This document shows positions 26,214 to 37,800 of a stretch of 64,000 nucleotides of DNA, piece by piece. Under the pieces are notes generated by a model. The model saw nothing but the letters and a program-made list of their open reading frames with translations, ran no database searches and had not been told where the DNA came from. Position 1 is the stretch's first letter, and every line of letters begins with the position of its first letter. The DNA is taken from NCBI RefSeq assembly GCF_004341945.1, contig NZ_SMBP01000007.1, forward strand, positions 1 to 64,000, read 5' to 3'. The position numbers and the translations under genes were made by a program. The stretch is from Longicatena caecimuris (GTDB lineage: Bacteria > Bacillota_I > Bacilli_A > Erysipelotrichales > Erysipelotrichaceae).

Positions 26214-27362
26214 ATGCTGATGAGCGATACCAGAGCATGGCTGGAAATTGATCTGTCCAAGATCAGCCATAATGTAAAAGAAATACAAAAATTATTGCCC
26301 TCTACCAGCAAGATCATGGCAATCGTAAAAGCGAATGCGTATGGTCATGGAGATGTGGCATGTGCCAAAGAATTGAGCCGCTGTGGCATTGATTTTTTCG
26401 GTGTCAGCAGTGTGGATGAAGGCATTTCCTTACGCGAAGGCGGTATCCGTGAGCCAATTTTAATCTTAGGTTATACACCACCTGTTCATTTTCATCAAGT
26501 CATTCAACATGATTTGATCCAAACCTTTTTATCCTTAGACTATGCCAAAAAAGCAAATGCATGGTGTAAAGAGCATGGGGTTATCATGCATGGACATGTC
26601 AAGGTGGATACAGGAATGTCACGTTTGGGCATCATAACACAACAACAGGACTACCGTATCGAGGAAGTGAAAGAAGTTTATCATCTGCCACATATAGCAG
26701 TCGATGGCATTTTCTCCCACTTTAGTGTAAGTGATGGTCTGGATGAGGATAATAAGGCTTATACAAGAAAGCAAATCATGTTATTTGATCAGGTGTTGAA
26801 GGATTTGGAAGATGCCGGAATTGATGTTGGCATACGCCATTTACAAAATAGTTATGGTATCTTGAACTATCCGGATTTAAAGTATGATTATGTACGCCCG
26901 GGCTTATTGTTCTTAGGTGCGACAAGTGATGATGCCATTGATACGATCACGCATCCTGATTTTCAGCCTATCATGCAATTAAAAGCAAACATTTCAATGG
27001 TAAAAACGATTCAGCCAGGTGTCTGTGTAAGTTATGGCCGCCATTTTACCAGTGAGCGCATCAGCCGTATCGCCACAGTTTCTATAGGCTATGCGGATGG
27101 CTATCCACGCAGTGTTTCCAATAAAGGGGCATGTGCATTGTTGCATGGGAAACGGGTACCGATCATTGGCAATATTTGTATGGATCAAATGATGTTAGAT
27201 GTTACAGATATAAAACATGTCAAAGAAGGCGATGTTGTTACTTTATTTGGTTGTGACGGTGATGAAAAGTTACCGATTGATGAATTAACTAGATTAGCTC
27301 AAACAATCAATAATGAAACATTTTGTTGGATGAGTGCGCGATTGCCAAGAATTTATAAATAG
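26214..27362 (+). CDS. Alanine racemase-family PLP enzyme, VanT-like (alanine/serine racemase)
   Basis: The 382-residue fold-type III racemase has the PLP lysine at K39 (IVKANAYGHG) and a C-terminal beta domain with the catalytic Tyr in SIGYADGYPRS, then GNICMDQ. The segments GIDFFGVSSVDEGISLR and HLQNSYGILNYPDLKYDYVRPG closely match, from memory, the racemase half of VanT. Near the end the motif MSARLPR places Ala375 where Gram-positive alanine racemases such as Geobacillus Alr have Tyr354; VanT enzymes also lack that Tyr. It therefore probably supplies D-Ser as well as D-Ala. The ATG at 26214 follows AGAGGTGA; an in-frame GTG at 26205 lies inside that site. It may also be the cell's general alr. 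Confidence 0.88.
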   Translation: MLMSDTRAWLEIDLSKISHNVKEIQKLLPSTSKIMAIVKANAYGHGDVACAKELSRCGIDFFGVSSVDEGISLREGGIREPILILGYTPPVHFHQVIQHDLIQTFLSLDYAKKANAWCKEHGVIMHGHVKVDTGMSRLGIITQQQDYRIEEVKEVYHLPHIAVDGIFSHFSVSDGLDEDNKAYTRKQIMLFDQVLKDLEDAGIDVGIRHLQNSYGILNYPDLKYDYVRPGLLFLGATSDDAIDTITHPDFQPIMQLKANISMVKTIQPGVCVSYGRHFTSERISRIATVSIGYADGYPRSVSNKGACALLHGKRVPIIGNICMDQMMLDVTDIKHVKEGDVVTLFGCDGDEKLPIDELTRLAQTINNETFCWMSARLPRIYK

Positions 27363-27380
27363 CCAGAAGTGGCTATTTTT
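27357..27380 (+). terminator. Terminator overlapping the racemase stop codon
   Basis: AATAGCCA (27358-27365), GAAG loop, TGGCTATT (27370-27377), then TTT. It ends the murF-ligase-racemase transcript, with perhaps partial read-through into the next gene 50 bases on. Confidence 0.75.
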
Positions 27381-27429
27381 CATGAAATTATCTGCTGAAT
27401 TAAGTAATAGGGATCATAAAGGAGGGGAA

Positions 27430-28473
27430 ATGATGCAGAAGAAAACATATTGTGCATTAGATATTGCAAAGTTTATGAGTGCTTTTTTAGTTATTTGTAT
27501 ACATACAGGGCCATTATTGGATATAAATGAGACAGCAAATTTTGTATTGGTTCAGATTATCGCCAGAATTGCCGTACCTTTGTTTTTCATAATTTCCGGT
27601 TATTTATTTTTTGCGAAACTGGATAATGAAAGAGAATGGAATGATTATGCAAATGTTACGGCCTTAAAACATTATGTATTTCGTTTAGGTAAACTTTATC
27701 TGATTTGGTCAATCTTCTATTTGCCATTTAATTATTTGTTAGTTAGGGGCGATGGATTACATGCGATGACTTTCTTGCGCTATCTGCGTGACTTCTTCTT
27801 TACCGGAAGTTATTACCATCTCTGGTTTTTACCAGCTTTGATGGTAGCGGTATGTGCTGTTTATGTTCTGCGTCGTTATGTTTCCTTGACGACAACGATA
27901 ATCATCAGTGCCCTTTTGTATCTCATAGGGATGCTTGGTAATGTTTATCCACAGATGATTGAAGAGTTACCTTATATAGGTCGTGCATACCATTATTACA
28001 TCCAGCTTTTTGTGACAACGCGAAATGGGATTTTCTTTGGTATGTTGTTTATTTCTTTAGGTGCTTATTTTGCGCAAGGGCGCATGGTCGTAAGCCGCAG
28101 TACCTTAGGACCCTTTATCGGCTTTGTATTGTCCCTGTGTGCTTTATTCGGAGAATGCTTTTTCTTAAGAGAACAAGGATATATGCATGATTTGGCAAGT
28201 ATGTATTTGATGTTGGTACCAACGGTTGCATTCTTATTTATTACTTTATTATCCATAGATCTTAAGGTCAAAGAGCTTTATAAGACCTTGCGTGTGTTAT
28301 CGCTATTGATCTATGTATCTCATCTTATGTTTGTTGTTGTGGTCACAGCTTTATTTCCAACGATGAATGCTTTATTACAATATGGAATTGTTGCGTTGTC
28401 TTCCTTATTGTTTGCGCTCATTATTTATACACTAGCAAAACATTTCCCTATTTTCAAACACTTATATGCTTAG
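27430..28473 (+). CDS. Acyltransferase-3 family membrane protein, like the membrane half of VanT
   Basis: The 347-residue protein has about ten membrane helices and the acyltransferase-3 start FMSAFLVICIHTGPLL with the family His. Segments IARIAVPLFFIISGYLFF, YYHLWFLPAL and TTRNGIFFGMLF line up with the N-terminal membrane domain of VanT as I recall it. In VanT that domain is fused to the racemase and is linked to serine uptake or export; here the two halves are neighbouring genes in reversed order. The ATG at 27430 follows AAAGGAGGGG. A generic wall O-acetyltransferase is the main alternative. Confidence 0.82.
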   Translation: MMQKKTYCALDIAKFMSAFLVICIHTGPLLDINETANFVLVQIIARIAVPLFFIISGYLFFAKLDNEREWNDYANVTALKHYVFRLGKLYLIWSIFYLPFNYLLVRGDGLHAMTFLRYLRDFFFTGSYYHLWFLPALMVAVCAVYVLRRYVSLTTTIIISALLYLIGMLGNVYPQMIEELPYIGRAYHYYIQLFVTTRNGIFFGMLFISLGAYFAQGRMVVSRSTLGPFIGFVLSLCALFGECFFLREQGYMHDLASMYLMLVPTVAFLFITLLSIDLKVKELYKTLRVLSLLIYVSHLMFVVVVTALFPTMNALLQYGIVALSSLLFALIIYTLAKHFPIFKHLYA

Positions 28474-28475
28474 AA

Positions 28476-28500
28476 AGGAAAGCTGATTGGCTTTCTTTTC
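28476..28500 (+). terminator. Terminator after the membrane protein gene
   Basis: GGAAAGC (28478-28484 region) pairs with GCTTTCT across GATTG, followed by TTTCCC. Short and moderate. Confidence 0.55.
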
Positions 28501-28523
28501 CCTTTTAAAGGAGAAAAATACTT

Positions 28524-30116
28524 ATGATACGTATTCAACAAATTCATTTAACGTTAGAAGAAGATATGACGTTACTTCCGGAAAAAATTATTAAAAAATT
28601 GCGCATAGCACCAGAGGAATTACTATCTTGGCGCATTCATAAAGAAACCTTTGATGCAAGATGGCGCCATATGCAGTTTACGTATACGCTGGATTGTACC
28701 CTCAAACATGAAGAAAATGTCTTAAAACATCCTCATAAGGATATCACCAAGACCCCGGATGAACGCTATCGCATGCCGAAAAAAGGTGTTGTCGGACTTG
28801 TCCATCGCCCGATTGTTGTTGGCTTTGGACCAGCCGGTATGTTCGCAGCTTTGTTATTAGCCCAGATGGGGTATCAACCTTTAATCTTAGAACGTGGAGA
28901 ATGTGTGGAAAAACGTGTAAAAAGCGTTGAACACTTCTGGAAGGAAGGAATTTTAAATACCGAAAGTAATGTGCAGTTTGGAGAAGGTGGTGCCGGAACG
29001 TTTAGCGATGGCAAATTAACTACCAGAGTAAAGGATGTACGCATTCGCAAGATTTTGGAAGAGTTTGTACGCTTTGGAGCTCCTGAAGATATTTTATATA
29101 CAGCGCATCCCCATATCGGTACGGATTTATTACGTGATATCGTGAAACGCATGCGTGAAGAAATCCTTCGTTTAGGGGCAGAAATCCGCTTTTCTACGCG
29201 TTTAGATGATATCTTGATTGAAAAAGGAGAAGTCTGTGGTGTTGTGGCAAATGGTGAAGTGATACCGTGTGAACAACTAATCTTAGCAATCGGTCACAGC
29301 GCTCGTGATACAATGCGTATGTTGATGAAACGAGGTGTCGCAGTAGAGCCAAAGGCATTTGCTGTAGGAGCCAGAATCGAACATCCACAACGCTTGATCA
29401 ATGAAGCGCAATACAAAGCATATGCGAATCATCCTCGTTTAAAAGCGGCAGAATATCGTTTGACCTATCCGGCATCCAATGGGCGCGGGGTATATACTTT
29501 CTGCATGTGTCCGGGTGGATATGTCGTGCCAAGTGCCTCTATGGAAGGTGGCGTTGTGGTAAATGGCATGAGTGAGCATGCCCGTGATGGAGAAAATGCC
29601 AATAGTGCCTTGCTGGTACAAATACGTCCTGAGGATTATGGGAATGACCCGGAAAAAGCGATTCAATTTCAGGAAACATTAGAGAAAAAAGCATTTCAGG
29701 CAGGCGGATGTTCTTATAAGGCTCCAGCACAATTGGTTAAGGATTTTTTGGCACATCAAACTTCAAAAGGGTTTGGCAGTGTAGTACCAACCTATGCGTT
29801 AGGGGTTACATCGGCAAATCTGCATACTATCTTGCCAAGCTATGTGTGTGAGGCGATGGAAGAAGCAATACAAGGATTAGATAAAAAATTGAAAGGCTTT
29901 GCCTATCAAGATGCTGTGCTGATTGGTGTGGAAACACGCAGCAGTTCTCCAATTCGCATGATAAGAAATAAAGAAGATTGTACCTCTATACAAATCAAAG
30001 GTATCTATCCTTGTGGTGAGGGAGCCGGTTATGCAGGAGGCATTGTATCGGCGGCGATTGATGGTTTGCGTTGCAGTGAGCAATTAATTGGAATGTATCA
30101 TTATCACCAAGAATAA
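28524..30116 (+). CDS. FAD-dependent dehydrogenase of the COG2509 family
   Basis: The 530-residue protein has an N-terminal segment of about 90 residues, then a Rossmann FAD site (VVGFGPAGMFAALLLAQMG, about 95-113) with ERGECVEKR behind it. GEGGAGTFSDGKLTTR is a strongly conserved family motif. The C-terminus closes the FAD site with GIYPCGEGAGYAGGIVSAA. The family is widespread and uncharacterised; it is a predicted cytosolic flavoprotein oxidoreductase. It stands alone with its own ribosome site (AAAGGAG) and gives no operon clue to its substrate. Confidence 0.9.
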   Translation: MIRIQQIHLTLEEDMTLLPEKIIKKLRIAPEELLSWRIHKETFDARWRHMQFTYTLDCTLKHEENVLKHPHKDITKTPDERYRMPKKGVVGLVHRPIVVGFGPAGMFAALLLAQMGYQPLILERGECVEKRVKSVEHFWKEGILNTESNVQFGEGGAGTFSDGKLTTRVKDVRIRKILEEFVRFGAPEDILYTAHPHIGTDLLRDIVKRMREEILRLGAEIRFSTRLDDILIEKGEVCGVVANGEVIPCEQLILAIGHSARDTMRMLMKRGVAVEPKAFAVGARIEHPQRLINEAQYKAYANHPRLKAAEYRLTYPASNGRGVYTFCMCPGGYVVPSASMEGGVVVNGMSEHARDGENANSALLVQIRPEDYGNDPEKAIQFQETLEKKAFQAGGCSYKAPAQLVKDFLAHQTSKGFGSVVPTYALGVTSANLHTILPSYVCEAMEEAIQGLDKKLKGFAYQDAVLIGVETRSSSPIRMIRNKEDCTSIQIKGIYPCGEGAGYAGGIVSAAIDGLRCSEQLIGMYHYHQE

Positions 30117-30242
30117 TAAATAATGCGATTAACTTGTACCATTCTTAATAAATGTTATGGGCATGGATACATACGATCATAAACTACTTAACAATCATAA
30201 AAAATGATGCTTATGCATACGCTTTACCATGAGGTGATGCAT

Positions 30243-31535
30243 ATGAGCAGACGTTGCCGCTATACGATTTATGGAATTTTGGCATGCTTAGGTATTTGTG
30301 TAATAGGTGTACTCGTTAAAATACTCTTTTTCAGTGGCTTATTCGTACCATTGTTAAAAGTGGATGGAGACAAAGAAATGAAGGTACAGGTACATGAATC
30401 ATTTCGCGATCCCGGAGTGATAGCGAGCTATCGATTTCATGATTATAGTGATGAAGTGAAACGCACCTCGAATCTGAATACAGATAAATTAGGAACGTAT
30501 ACAATCGTCTATCATCTTGATAGTTATGATAAAAAAGTAAGTCGAACGGTACATGTTGTTGATACGAAAGCACCTACTATTACACTAAAACAAGGAAAGA
30601 TGATTCGAGTGTTTGAGAATGGTACGTATCAAGAACCAGGCTTTCATGCACAGGATAATTATGATGGTGATCTAACCAAAAAAGTAACGGTTAAACATCA
30701 TGTTAATATGAAAAAAACAGGTACCTATGACATTGTTTATCAAGTCAAAGACGCTAGTAACAATATTGCCAGTGTCACACGTAAAGTGCAGGTTTGTAAA
30801 GATCCTACAACGACCAAGCTGTATTATAATCATGATGATTACGACAATACTGCAGAAGAATGGTGGTTTAATAAAAGTAAGGAACATAAACGGACTACTG
30901 GCGCAAAACCGCAAAGCTTATTAGATAAATATGATGCTTATTATCAGGGGAAAGATGAAAAGGTTATTTATCTGACGTTTGATGAAGGGGGAAATGATAT
31001 TACCTATATCAAACAAATTGCTGATGTCTTAAATAAAAACAACGTGAAAGCGACCTTTTTCTTGACGCGTAACTATATCAAGAACGAAGCCGATTTTATG
31101 CGCGATCTTGTGAAGCATGGTCATGTAATCGGCAATCATACTTGGCACCATTATGATATGACGACACTTGCCAACGCTAAAGATGTAGATGCTTTTGTTA
31201 AGGAAATTACAGAGACAGAAAAAACGTATATGGAAGTATGCGGAGTACCAATGAAGAAAGTCTTTCGTTTTCCGAAAGGCGGAGGCAGCGAACGTGCAAT
31301 GAAAATGGTAAAGGATTTAGGTTATCGTACGTATTTTTGGAGTCACGCTTATTATGATTATGCCAGTGATGTAAGTGGAGAAGAAGCATTAAAGACAATG
31401 ATGGATCATTATCATAATGGTGCTATCTATCTTTTGCATCCTAGCAATAAAGGAAACTATGAAGCCATGGATACCTTTATAAAGAATATGAAGAAGGAAG
31501 GCTATCGTTTTGCGACGGTGGATGAAATAAAATAA
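30243..31535 (+). CDS. PdaA-like polysaccharide deacetylase with Ig-like (DUF5011) repeats
   Basis: The 430-residue protein has one N-terminal membrane helix (about 8-35), two DUF5011-type Ig repeats (about 50-195, each with GTY-IVY or GTYDIVYQVKD) and a NodB deacetylase domain (about 230-430). The catalytic motif is LTFDEGGND with Glu in place of the second Asp, as in PdaA, followed by NHTWHH, RFPKGG and LLHPSN. PdaA-type enzymes deacetylate muramic acid during spore cortex formation. The organism may sporulate, or the enzyme may act on vegetative wall. The ATG at 30243 follows GAGGTGA. Confidence 0.88.
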   Translation: MSRRCRYTIYGILACLGICVIGVLVKILFFSGLFVPLLKVDGDKEMKVQVHESFRDPGVIASYRFHDYSDEVKRTSNLNTDKLGTYTIVYHLDSYDKKVSRTVHVVDTKAPTITLKQGKMIRVFENGTYQEPGFHAQDNYDGDLTKKVTVKHHVNMKKTGTYDIVYQVKDASNNIASVTRKVQVCKDPTTTKLYYNHDDYDNTAEEWWFNKSKEHKRTTGAKPQSLLDKYDAYYQGKDEKVIYLTFDEGGNDITYIKQIADVLNKNNVKATFFLTRNYIKNEADFMRDLVKHGHVIGNHTWHHYDMTTLANAKDVDAFVKEITETEKTYMEVCGVPMKKVFRFPKGGGSERAMKMVKDLGYRTYFWSHAYYDYASDVSGEEALKTMMDHYHNGAIYLLHPSNKGNYEAMDTFIKNMKKEGYRFATVDEIK

Positions 31536-31849
31536 TATATCATATTTTTTCTTATTAAGTTAGTAATCAATTTGTTTGATTCCTAGCTTTTTTTATTTGA
31601 TCAGGTTATTTAGGAAAACATAGGAAAAGCAATCTATTATCAATCACATTGTATGAAAGAGTAAATATACTTAATGAATCATACATAAAATAACCATTTT
31701 TATTGACGATGAGAAATAAGCGTGCTAAACTTTTAAGTAGAAATAGGTATGATGTATTTGTGATTATTTAAAAATTACCTGAAATCATTCATACAGATGA
31801 GAAAAATACTTTAACATCATATAGACATTTGAAAGGGTTGAGTAAAGTC
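31536..31849 (+). promoter_or_regulatory. Leader region and promoter of the pilus locus
   Basis: TTGACG (31703-31708), a 17-base spacer and TAAACT (31726-31731) make a good promoter, starting a leader of about 110 bases before the adhesin. A weak hairpin with T-run (AATCAA/TTGATT, about 31566-31595) could end the upstream deacetylase transcript. I saw no gene here. Confidence 0.6.
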
Positions 31850-34800
31850 ATGCCACAGGGGAAAAGGATGCATAAAAAAATCATTATGCTTTGTTTATGT
31901 GCAGCTCTTTTTATTATGCAAAGTGGATTACTATCAGCAGATGATTTTAATGCTGTTGATGAACAGCCAATAGAGACATTACCAGAAGAAAAGATAGAGA
32001 CTTCAGCAAGTAAGGTAGCTTCAGAGGATACCCCAACATCAGATAGGAATGAAGAACAATCACTTTTAAAGCAGGATAAACCAGATGAAAACAATAAAGA
32101 AACGACTGTAGAAGAGAATGTGCAAAAAGATGTTAAACTATCACAAGATGAAACAGCACTTTCTACATACTATCAGGATAATAAAATTTGTATTTATAAT
32201 TACAAACAGCTTCAATTAATTGGTAGTGGTAAGCCCGTATATGAAGGGGATGTAAAGGGTGCGATTGGTAATGGCGAGATGATTTTTATAGATGATCAGC
32301 CAATCACGTATTCATTGAACCAGGATTATTATCTTATGCAGGATATTGAATTTGAAAAGTCATCCTTGTGGTATTATCCACAGGATTTTACGGGAACGAT
32401 AATTTCATATAAAGAACGTAAAGAACATGTATTGTATGATGAAACAACAGATACCATTTATATATACAATCGCTATCAGTTATCTTTGATGCAATCAGCA
32501 AATGCTGAGCAGGAATATGTAACAACCGGGGACTGGAATGCGGAAACACTTGGTATTGGACAAGTTTATACATTAAAGGATGGTACACATTTAACCTATG
32601 GCAAAGCACATACGTATGTGCTTGCTTCCTCTTTTTCTATCGAAGAGGTAACCTTAAAAGCAGCTGCCCTTGCTTTCACCAATACGGATCAATATCCATC
32701 GGTATATGATGGAAGAGAGTATTTTGGACAGGTTGTTAAGACTATTGATAATAAAGATTATATCCTAATTGGGAATCAAAAACAGCTAAGAGCAATCGGT
32801 ACGGATACAAAAGTCACAGAACCAATTTGGGAAGTATATGAAGAACGTACATCAATTCTCACTTCATGGCAGGTCAAAGAAGACAATGCGGATCATCCAA
32901 TTCGTCTGTATTATCCAGGAGATGCAGATTTGATTAAGTTTGATGAGACGTTTGACTGGTCTAATAGAGAATTATATGCCGTAAAGAATGGAGAACATAA
33001 ATTAGGCGATCGTCAAAAATTAGATGGAATCACGATTACGGATGCAACAAAATGTTACAACTACTATGGTAGTAAACTAGATGTCAAGCAAAAATTAACC
33101 TATGATGCAACCAGTACAGAACCTATCAATATCGGAAAAGCTGGAGCAACCTATAGCAATACGGCGAATTATATTATTTTCCGTGATATTTATTTAACAG
33201 AGGATGGGACAGCTTCAGGAGCGACGGTTGCCTGGGAGCCAATTGAAAATTTCACTGGTACGATGATTGGACAAAAGGGCATGGTTGAAGGCAGTAATGC
33301 AATCATTCATAATGTAGAGATCAATCAGACAGATGCTATTAATCAAAAAAGTGAAGGGATATTTACAAAAACTTATCATGAAGAATATGGAATAGGCTTC
33401 TTTAGAAGCTTAGCATCAGGTCGAGATAGTAACTTACAGTTTTCTGATGAACCTATTCTTGTATCACATATTACTTTAGATACTGTTCAAGTGAAGACGA
33501 CAACAAAGAGCATTGATAAGAATGTTTCATTAATTGCTGGTGTTTTAAAGGTATTAGGTCTAGGGGAGAGCTTAAAAGATGATCCAAAATCCTTTGCGAC
33601 TGGGGCATTAGCAGGTGTTGTAAAAGGAAATGTTCAAATAGACAATTGTCAGGTAACCAATCTTAAGGGAATTACAAATGCAAATAATTATACTGGAGGA
33701 TTGATAGGATATGTATCAGGCATCACCAAATATGAAGCTATTACAGGGTTGATTGGAGGTACTTTAAAAACATTAAGCGAATTATTAAATGCTTTACCTG
33801 TTTTAGGCTTAGGTGATTTAGTTACATTCTTATTAGATGGTGGCTTATTAGATGTGGGTAGCTTAATTCCTATTGGCTATGTGAATGCGGTTATAACAAA
33901 TTGTTCCGTAAGTTTTGCAAGTGAGGCATCAATTATCGGTAACGATTATACCGGTGGTTTTATCGGGGATATCAGAGGTTCTATCATCCACAATGCGAAA
34001 GTTATCACGAATGGTGATAGTGAAATCCAAGGAACAAATTATGTTGGTGGTTTCGCAGGAAGAGCAGCAAATCAAGTCATTGCTGGGGCCCTTTCTTCGT
34101 TAGGTATTGATTTGCTAGGTAACTTTCCTGTCAATACCGTCTTCTTAAATTCTCAAATACAAGGTAGCGGTAAACTTAATGTAACGGCAACTTCGACTGA
34201 GAATAATGCAGGTTATGCCGGTGGTTTTGTAGGAAGTATGAGCAATAGCTATGCAATTGATTGCAGTGTGAAAAATCTTAGTAAGGTTTCAGGTAAGGAC
34301 TATGTTGGCGGTTTTAGCGGTAAAGCGGATATGGGAGATGTCGCAGATATCAATGAAAGTGATGATGATAAGCAAGGATTGTTAAAACTGGTTCAAGGAT
34401 TGTTATCAAGTATCCTAAGTGGGGATAAAAATATTCAAATACTGAATCTAGTAGGTATGCGTCCTTCTGTCATGACGGGAATAGAAGTTAGCGGACAACA
34501 GATTGCGATTATCGCCAGTGGCAAGCATGCCGGAGGACTCACAGGCTATGCTGGGGCAGTACAAATCTCAAATACGGAAGAATTAAAGGATGATACAAAG
34601 ACAACAACCAAGGAAGTACAGCGGGTTTTAACAAAAAATAATATTTCTTATACGTATGACAAGAAGGGAAATGAAGTTAGCGCATCAACTTCTCTTACTG
34701 TATCAGCAATAGAGCATGCCGGGGGTGGCATTGGGAAAGCAACCATGACAAGCTTAAGTGATGTCTTAGGCAGTACGGTAAAAGCTGCGGATTATATGCG

Positions 34801-37800
34801 GTTTGAAGTAAAAGATATAACGATACAAGGTGGTACAACTGGTTTAAAGGTGGAAGCTACTGGTGCCAATAGTAATGCCGGAGGCGTGATTGGTTATGGA
34901 TTAGGCGGAGAAGTGCGAAATGTGAACTTAACGAATCTAGCATCCATCAGTGCCGGTAAAAACGCCGGAGGTTTTGCCGGATATTTCGGAAGTGGGACCT
35001 TAGCGAGTGTTGGAGGTGTTGATGTCTTAGGATTAGGCTTGATTCAAGCAGATGGCATTCTTAGCTTGGCTGACATGGTGGAAACTATGGTATACGATAG
35101 TTCCATTTCCGGTACAACAACAGGGTTTCGTGTAGTGACGAGTGAAACGGACAGTCATAGCGGCGGTTTTATCGGTAACTGTATCAGTGGAAAGGTAAAA
35201 CGTGCCAGTGTCACTGCTTTACAATCGGTATCTGCACCAATGGATGCCGGAAATGCCGGAGGTTTTATCGGCTATGCGAAAGCCGGAGATGCTTTAGCTA
35301 CCGTAGGAAATTCAACTAATCTAGCGGGAATTAACCTCACCAATTTATTAGGGGTCATGAGTGCCTTAACACCGGAATTTCAAGATATCACACTTACTTA
35401 TGTAGTGAATGGTGCTGATCCTCAGGTTTCTGCGCAAATCGCTGGTGGTGTCATTGGCGATGGACAGGCAGTTGATATGAATTACCGTGTGAACCATCCG
35501 GATGCCGGTGATACATCAGCAGAGGCAAAAACAACGATAAGTGGTTTAGCATATGTAAAAGGAACAGCTTATGCCGGAGGTTTTGCTGGTCGCTTATTGC
35601 CAGGTGATGTTGCACAAACCGGTTCTATCAAGGTATTAAATCTGTTAGATGCTACCCAGTTGCTAAGTGTCATGGATATCGCATACCCTAAACTTTCTGA
35701 TATTTCTATTACAGGAGAACAGCTAATTGTTCGTGCAACAGGAAAACAAGGTGATGTTGCATTAGGTGATGCGGGTGGTTTTCTTGGCCATGGCAAGGCG
35801 GTGACAATAGCGCATGCCAATATAACAGATGTAAAAGAAGTTATCGGTGCTTATCATGCCGGTGGTTATGTGGGCATCTTACGTTCCGGAAGTGTAGCAG
35901 AGGCAAGTGATGCTACAGGAGAATTGTTAAACTCTATTTTAGGTAAATTATTGAATGTAAAAGAATTAACCAGTGTTTTACAAGCTGCCAGCAGTACCAT
36001 TACGGATGCAAAAGTATCCGGACATGCAAATGATGAGGGCAATGCTGGATTGTATGTACATACTGAAGTGTTTGAAGGAAATGATATATCACAGGCACAA
36101 GGTTATGCCGGTGGTTATGTCGGAGAGATGCAGAGTGGATATATTGATAATCAAGCGAATGCCGTTGATGGACAAAAAGGAACAGCGGTAGAGCATCTTT
36201 GGAAAGTAGAAGGATTACGCTATGCCGGTGGCTTTGGTGGCCTTGTGCAGGCAGGCAGTGTTGCGGAAGTTGGACAAGACAGCAGCCTTTTAAATCAGCT
36301 GACACAATTCAATGATACACTTAGTGTTATTCAAGCTTTTGTGCCGGTTATCCAACATGCATCCATACGCTCAATTGCGAGTGGAATGCGTGTGCATGTA
36401 AGCGGCAGTGATACACAAGATAATACAAACGATGTAAATACCGGAAGTGCCGGTGGTTATATCGGTTATGCCAGTGGTGTTCAAATTAGTAACTGTGATG
36501 TACAAAAGCTACAAAATACAAAGGTTGTAGAACCAAAGGATTTGCAGACAAGAGAAGCCAATTCTTATTTTGATGGTACAAGTGACTATGCAATAAAAGG
36601 CTATCGCTATGCCGGTGGCTATTTTGGTAAGGTTGTAATCGGCAGCACGGCAGCCATTGGCGGAGTTAAGGTTTTAGATAAGGTTTTACAGTTGGCAAAT
36701 GCAGCTTCTGCCTTAAATGTTGTTGTATCCATCGTAGAGCATAGTGATGTTTACGGCGATGCTTCCGGATTTAATGTTATCGCAAGTGATACGAGTGGAA
36801 AGATCGGAAAAGCAGGCGGTTTTGCGGGAGATATGCAGGGAACACAGGTTCAAGATGCCAATGTTTATCGTTTTGCTCATATCATAGCCAGAGAAAGTGC
36901 CGGTGGCTATGCAGGTACCATACAACCAGGTGATGTGGCAGATGTTGTCACAGGAACAAGTGTATTAGGTGGGCTGATTCAAGCGGATAATCTAGTAAGC
37001 GTCCTGCGAACGTTTGTCCCAACAATTAAAAACAGTGAAACAACTTGTATCCCATGTGGCGGTGTCGTAAGAGCAGATGCGCAAAGCAGTGATGGTGTGC
37101 TAAGAGGTCTGGCAGGCGGCTATGTCGGTCATAATTTCGGTGGTCAGATTTGGGGCAATGATGGTAGTGATTGGAAGAGCAGTGCCTATACTGGACCACA
37201 GCGTAAAGCAAGTATAAAGCGCATTCGTTCGGTATATGGTGTGGAATATGCCGGTGGTTACACAGGTTTGATGCAATGTGCCAATGTGGCAGATACCGGC
37301 AGTCTGCATCTCTTATTTGATTTGATTACACTTGATAATCCATTGACTGTGATGCAGGCAGTATATCCTAGCGAAAAGCAAACAACGGTTTCAGGACCTT
37401 TGCGAAATTTGGATATGGCAGAATGGAATGCCTGGGTAAAGGCAGTCGGTGTATATGGGGCATATGGACAACAGTTAAAAGAATTAGGAGAAGTTAATAC
37501 TGCTGAAGAGTTCACTAACATCATACAAAAATATGCCTATGGTTATGCAGTAAGTGCCGGCCGTAACCAGGATGCTGCAACCTCAATACAAGGAAGTGCA
37601 GCTGGTGGCTATGTAGGACGCATGGAAGGTGGCACAATTACGGATGCGATAGCGCAGGACTTAAAAATAAGTAATGCATATCGCAGTGCCGGTGGTTTTG
37701 CAGGTGAAATGATAACGGGAACAGTTGCCCAAACCGGTGATATTGATTTAGCTAATGTAAAATTAGCAGGTACGATACCAGCGATAGAGTCTTTTGTGCC

